Shown: positions 61,789 through 64,000 of the stretch, one piece after another
How the letters are laid out: each line of letters opens with the position of its first letter
Numbering within the stretch: position 1 is the first letter of the stretch
NCBI GenBank assembly: GCA_049472395.1
Contig: JBLIRR010000034.1
Coordinates: 1-64,000, forward strand
DNA: 64,000 nucleotides
Direction: 5' to 3'
DNA from: JBLIRR01 sp049472395
GTDB taxonomy: Bacteria; SZUA-182; DTGQ01; JBLIRR01
Program-made: the position numbers and the translations under genes
The notes under the pieces: generated by a model
What the model was told of the DNA's origin: nothing
Databases searched by the model: none
What the model saw: only the letters and a program-made list of their open reading frames with translations

Positions 61789-64000
61789 TTATAAAGTGGG
61801 CATTTTAAATTTCATTGTCACCTCTCCAGTCTCCCTGTTTATTTCAATTCCTTGAGCACTTGACGATAATTCCTTGCCAGTTGCCATTTTAAATAATCCG
61901 GAGAGAAAATTCATACCCTGATTCATAACATGTTCCAATTCCTTCACACCTTGCTCCTTTGGTGTGGACGCATTTTTATCAAAGCTCTCATCAGTTTCCA
62001 TGACCTCTTTCGCTGTCTCTTCTTTAGCCGTTGTATCTACAGTTGGTTTTTGAAAAATAGAGGTATCTTTTTTGTGTATATCTTCTTCAGCCTTATTTTC
62101 AGTTGATTCTTGAAAAACTGAAGTATTTTCAGCTTTTTCTGTCACGTGCCCCATGTCTTCGGTAATATTTTTTTCTTTATCGTTATTCTCAAAAATTTGC
62201 TCATCAGCAAATATGTCTTCATCATCATTATCCTCACCAACAGGCTCAACCATTTCGCTTATTGGTTTTTCATCCTCCGGTTTCTGTTCATCTTCTGTTT
62301 CGGACTCATCTGTTGTCTCCACATTTTCAAAGTCATACATTGCCTCTTGCAGTTGATTCAAAAATTGAGCCCTCCCCTCTTTTGAGAAATCAACCATTTC
62401 AGTGTTACTATTCGGGCTTAACACACCTTCGAAAAGATTTTGCTTCAATAACAAACCTGAAGCAATTTTCATCTCAATAGAGTTTTTTGTTATTAAATTG
62501 ATTATGGTTAAGTTCTTGTTTGTTTGACCAATTCTATCTATACGCCCAATTCGCTGATTCTTTTTTGCCGGGTTCCATGGTAACTCAAAATTAATGACAG
62601 TATCTGCAATCTGCAAATTTAGTCCGACTCCTCCTGCTTCTGTGGAGATAAAAACCTTACATTTATCATTATCCTCAAATTCTTTTATAAGCTTAGGTCG
62701 GTTTTTCACATATACATCCCCGCTTAACTCCACAAAACCGATATCATGATGACGCAGCATTTTACCAATAATGTTATTCATACGTTTCCATTCGGAAAAA
62801 ATGATAATTTTTCTATTAGAATTTTTTATATCTATTTTTTCAAAAAGTATATGTTCAAGTTCCTTTAATTTAGGGGAAAAATTTGTTTCAAGATCAACCA
62901 AATATGTAGAATCGCACACCATCCGCATTTTTGATAACAGCATCATTAATCTTTGCATATCAAAGGGAGTAATAAATTTTTTTCTGAGAATTGCACTTAT
63001 TCCCTTGGCATAACTCGCATGATACTCTGCCTGTTCTACACACATCTCAACAGGTATATCTATCTGGCTAATATTGGGGAGTTGTTCAATAACATCCCTT
63101 TTTTCGCGCCTAATTAAGATAGCGCTCAAACGCTCTTTAAGTTTCTGAAGATTATAATAACCTGTGATTTTATTTTTTTGCTTGTGGTCAAAATAACAAT
63201 GTTGGTATGAGAATTCCCACAAAGGAGATAAAAACTTAGGATCGATAAAATCAACAATAGAATAAAGGTCGATCAAACGATTTTCAATTGGTGTGCCTGT
63301 TATAACCAGAGATTGTTTTTTATTCAAGGACTTAATTGATGTAGCTGTAATGGTTGTATAATTCTTAATACGCTGTGCCTCGTCTAAAATAATAAAATCA
63401 GGAGGATATTTATTAATGACATTGTAATCCCTTAATACAGTTTCATAATTGATAATGAGAAAATATTCTTTTGCCTGCTCATAGAGCCTCTCTCTTTCAT
63501 CCGGCAATCCACTGACGATACAGGCTTTTTTATCAGAAAAGCGCTCTATTTCCCGTTTCCATTGATCTTTAAGAGAGGCGGGACAAATAATCAATGTCCG
63601 GCTAAAATCATATAATTTCTTCTTAATGAGGGCAATTCCGATTGCTTGAATAGTTTTACCCAAGCCCATTTCGTCTGCAATTATTGCTCCTTCTTTAAAA
63701 GCAGCAAACTTAATTCCCTCTTTTTGATAGGGGAAAAGTGTTGCTTTTATTCTTGAAAAATCTATTTCGGATTTATCCTTAATCTGCTCCAGCATCCTTT
63801 TATTATATGCATTTTCAATCTTCTCCAGTACTTCTGTGCGTATATAAATCTGTTTATATTCTTCAGCCTCTTTTATAAATCCTAAAAAATCAATAATTCT
63901 ATCATCAGGCAATACCGAGTCATTTTGAAAATACTTATTAATCAGAGATTCTATATTCTCTGAAAGTTTATGTGGGTAGTACCACGTTATCTGGTAATTT
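61789..64000 (-). CDS. SNF2-family helicase (5' end beyond window)
   Basis: SNF2/RapA-like superfamily-2 ATPase. Motifs: I (DEMGLGKTIQAIG), II (LDEAQRIKN), III (ITGTPIENR), V (STEAGGVGLNLQ) and VI (QRIGRIDRIGQ). It uses ATP to translocate on double-stranded DNA and remodel bound protein. A TTG at 63912 would give 707 residues, but the frame stays open to the window edge (reading ITWYYPHKLSENIESLINK and onward), so the true start lies beyond position 64000. The C-terminal 200 residues are acidic and low-complexity, with degenerate repeats (TSVFQESTEN, TSIFQKPTVD), and end in a short ordered block. Convergent with the CHASE2 gene; no evident link to it. Confidence 0.88.
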   Translation of the reverse strand, partial: NYQITWYYPHKLSENIESLINKYFQNDSVLPDDRIIDFLGFIKEAEEYKQIYIRTEVLEKIENAYNKRMLEQIKDKSEIDFSRIKATLFPYQKEGIKFAAFKEGAIIADEMGLGKTIQAIGIALIKKKLYDFSRTLIICPASLKDQWKREIERFSDKKACIVSGLPDERERLYEQAKEYFLIINYETVLRDYNVINKYPPDFIILDEAQRIKNYTTITATSIKSLNKKQSLVITGTPIENRLIDLYSIVDFIDPKFLSPLWEFSYQHCYFDHKQKNKITGYYNLQKLKERLSAILIRREKRDVIEQLPNISQIDIPVEMCVEQAEYHASYAKGISAILRKKFITPFDMQRLMMLLSKMRMVCDSTYLVDLETNFSPKLKELEHILFEKIDIKNSNRKIIIFSEWKRMNNIIGKMLRHHDIGFVELSGDVYVKNRPKLIKEFEDNDKCKVFISTEAGGVGLNLQIADTVINFELPWNPAKKNQRIGRIDRIGQTNKNLTIINLITKNSIEMKIASGLLLKQNLFEGVLSPNSNTEMVDFSKEGRAQFLNQLQEAMYDFENVETTDESETEDEQKPEDEKPISEMVEPVGEDNDDEDIFADEQIFENNDKEKNITEDMGHVTEKAENTSVFQESTENKAEEDIHKKDTSIFQKPTVDTTAKEETAKEVMETDESFDKNASTPKEQGVKELEHVMNQGMNFLSGLFKMATGKELSSSAQGIEINRETGEVTMKFKMPTL

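Noticed and set aside
1..64000. CRISPR arrays, tRNA and rRNA genes
   Set aside because: No regularly spaced direct repeats and no tRNA or rRNA signature sequences were found on either strand by reading; a dedicated scan could still reveal a divergent tRNA.

Overview
The window reads as a low-GC (clearly AT-rich by eye) Gram-negative environmental bacterium. Supporting marks are a PEP-CTERM protein, an Lhr-type helicase, PspA, FtsH, rhomboid, a CsgG-like domain, sigma-54 machinery and a very large number of two-component and c-di-GMP proteins. A deltaproteobacterium-like, Nitrospirota or anammox-type genome would fit; the sequence alone does not settle the lineage. No rRNA, tRNA or CRISPR array was seen.

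Layout. 0-8.3 kb: an IS91-type transposase remnant abuts a membrane TPR protein. Then come a pilin-like membrane protein, PspA, and a convergent operon of two paralogous zinc-ribbon Ser/Thr kinases plus a J-domain protein. 8.5-27.3 kb: mixed genes, namely an orphan HipB-like regulator, a DUF3160 exported protein with a CPBP protease, an Lhr helicase, a PEP-CTERM protein, a secreted subtilase, an AAA_14/DUF4143 ATPase beside an RHH-antitoxin relic, rhomboid plus FtsH, and a PASTA-flanked PQQ-type sugar dehydrogenase. 27.3-50.4 kb: a dense signalling island with diguanylate cyclases, hybrid kinases, tandem response regulators, a PAS-PAS-ANTAR protein, a sigma-54 activator, and a four-gene operon (triple-REC hybrid kinase, CheR, CheB, GGDEF-EAL). 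50.7-64 kb: a small protein, a PaaI-type thioesterase, then a divergent locus. Leftward it encodes an ECF-like sigma factor, zf-HC2 anti-sigma, VIT-vWA protein, CHAT protease with a CsgG-like domain, and a Tat lipoprotein. Rightward it encodes FHA and CHASE2-AAA+ proteins. An SNF2 helicase runs off the right edge.

Two places look most novel. First, between the PAS-PAS-ANTAR gene and the next response regulator lies a leader with two tandem copies of one RNA-like architecture. They share 13-nt and 8-nt blocks, and their closing stems differ by a compensatory change. A strong intrinsic terminator follows, upstream of a response-regulator/hybrid-kinase pair. This looks like an undescribed tandem cis-regulatory RNA, possibly an antitermination target. 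Second, the sigma/anti-sigma/VIT-vWA/CHAT operon divergent from FHA/CHASE2-AAA+ looks like an envelope-sensing, caspase-like stress or conflict module. Its AAA+ protein has lost the GAFTGA loop, the Walker motifs and the DNA-binding domain of its sigma-54-activator ancestors.

A third system can be read directly from the DNA. The sigma-54 activator at 40882-42357 lies near three palindromes with a CAAC-W-GTT core and one good -24/-12 promoter, suggesting a local regulon that includes a small exported protein. Several gene relics (IS91, RHH antitoxin, HEPN, histidine kinase, perhaps hipA) show ongoing turnover of mobile and toxin-antitoxin DNA.
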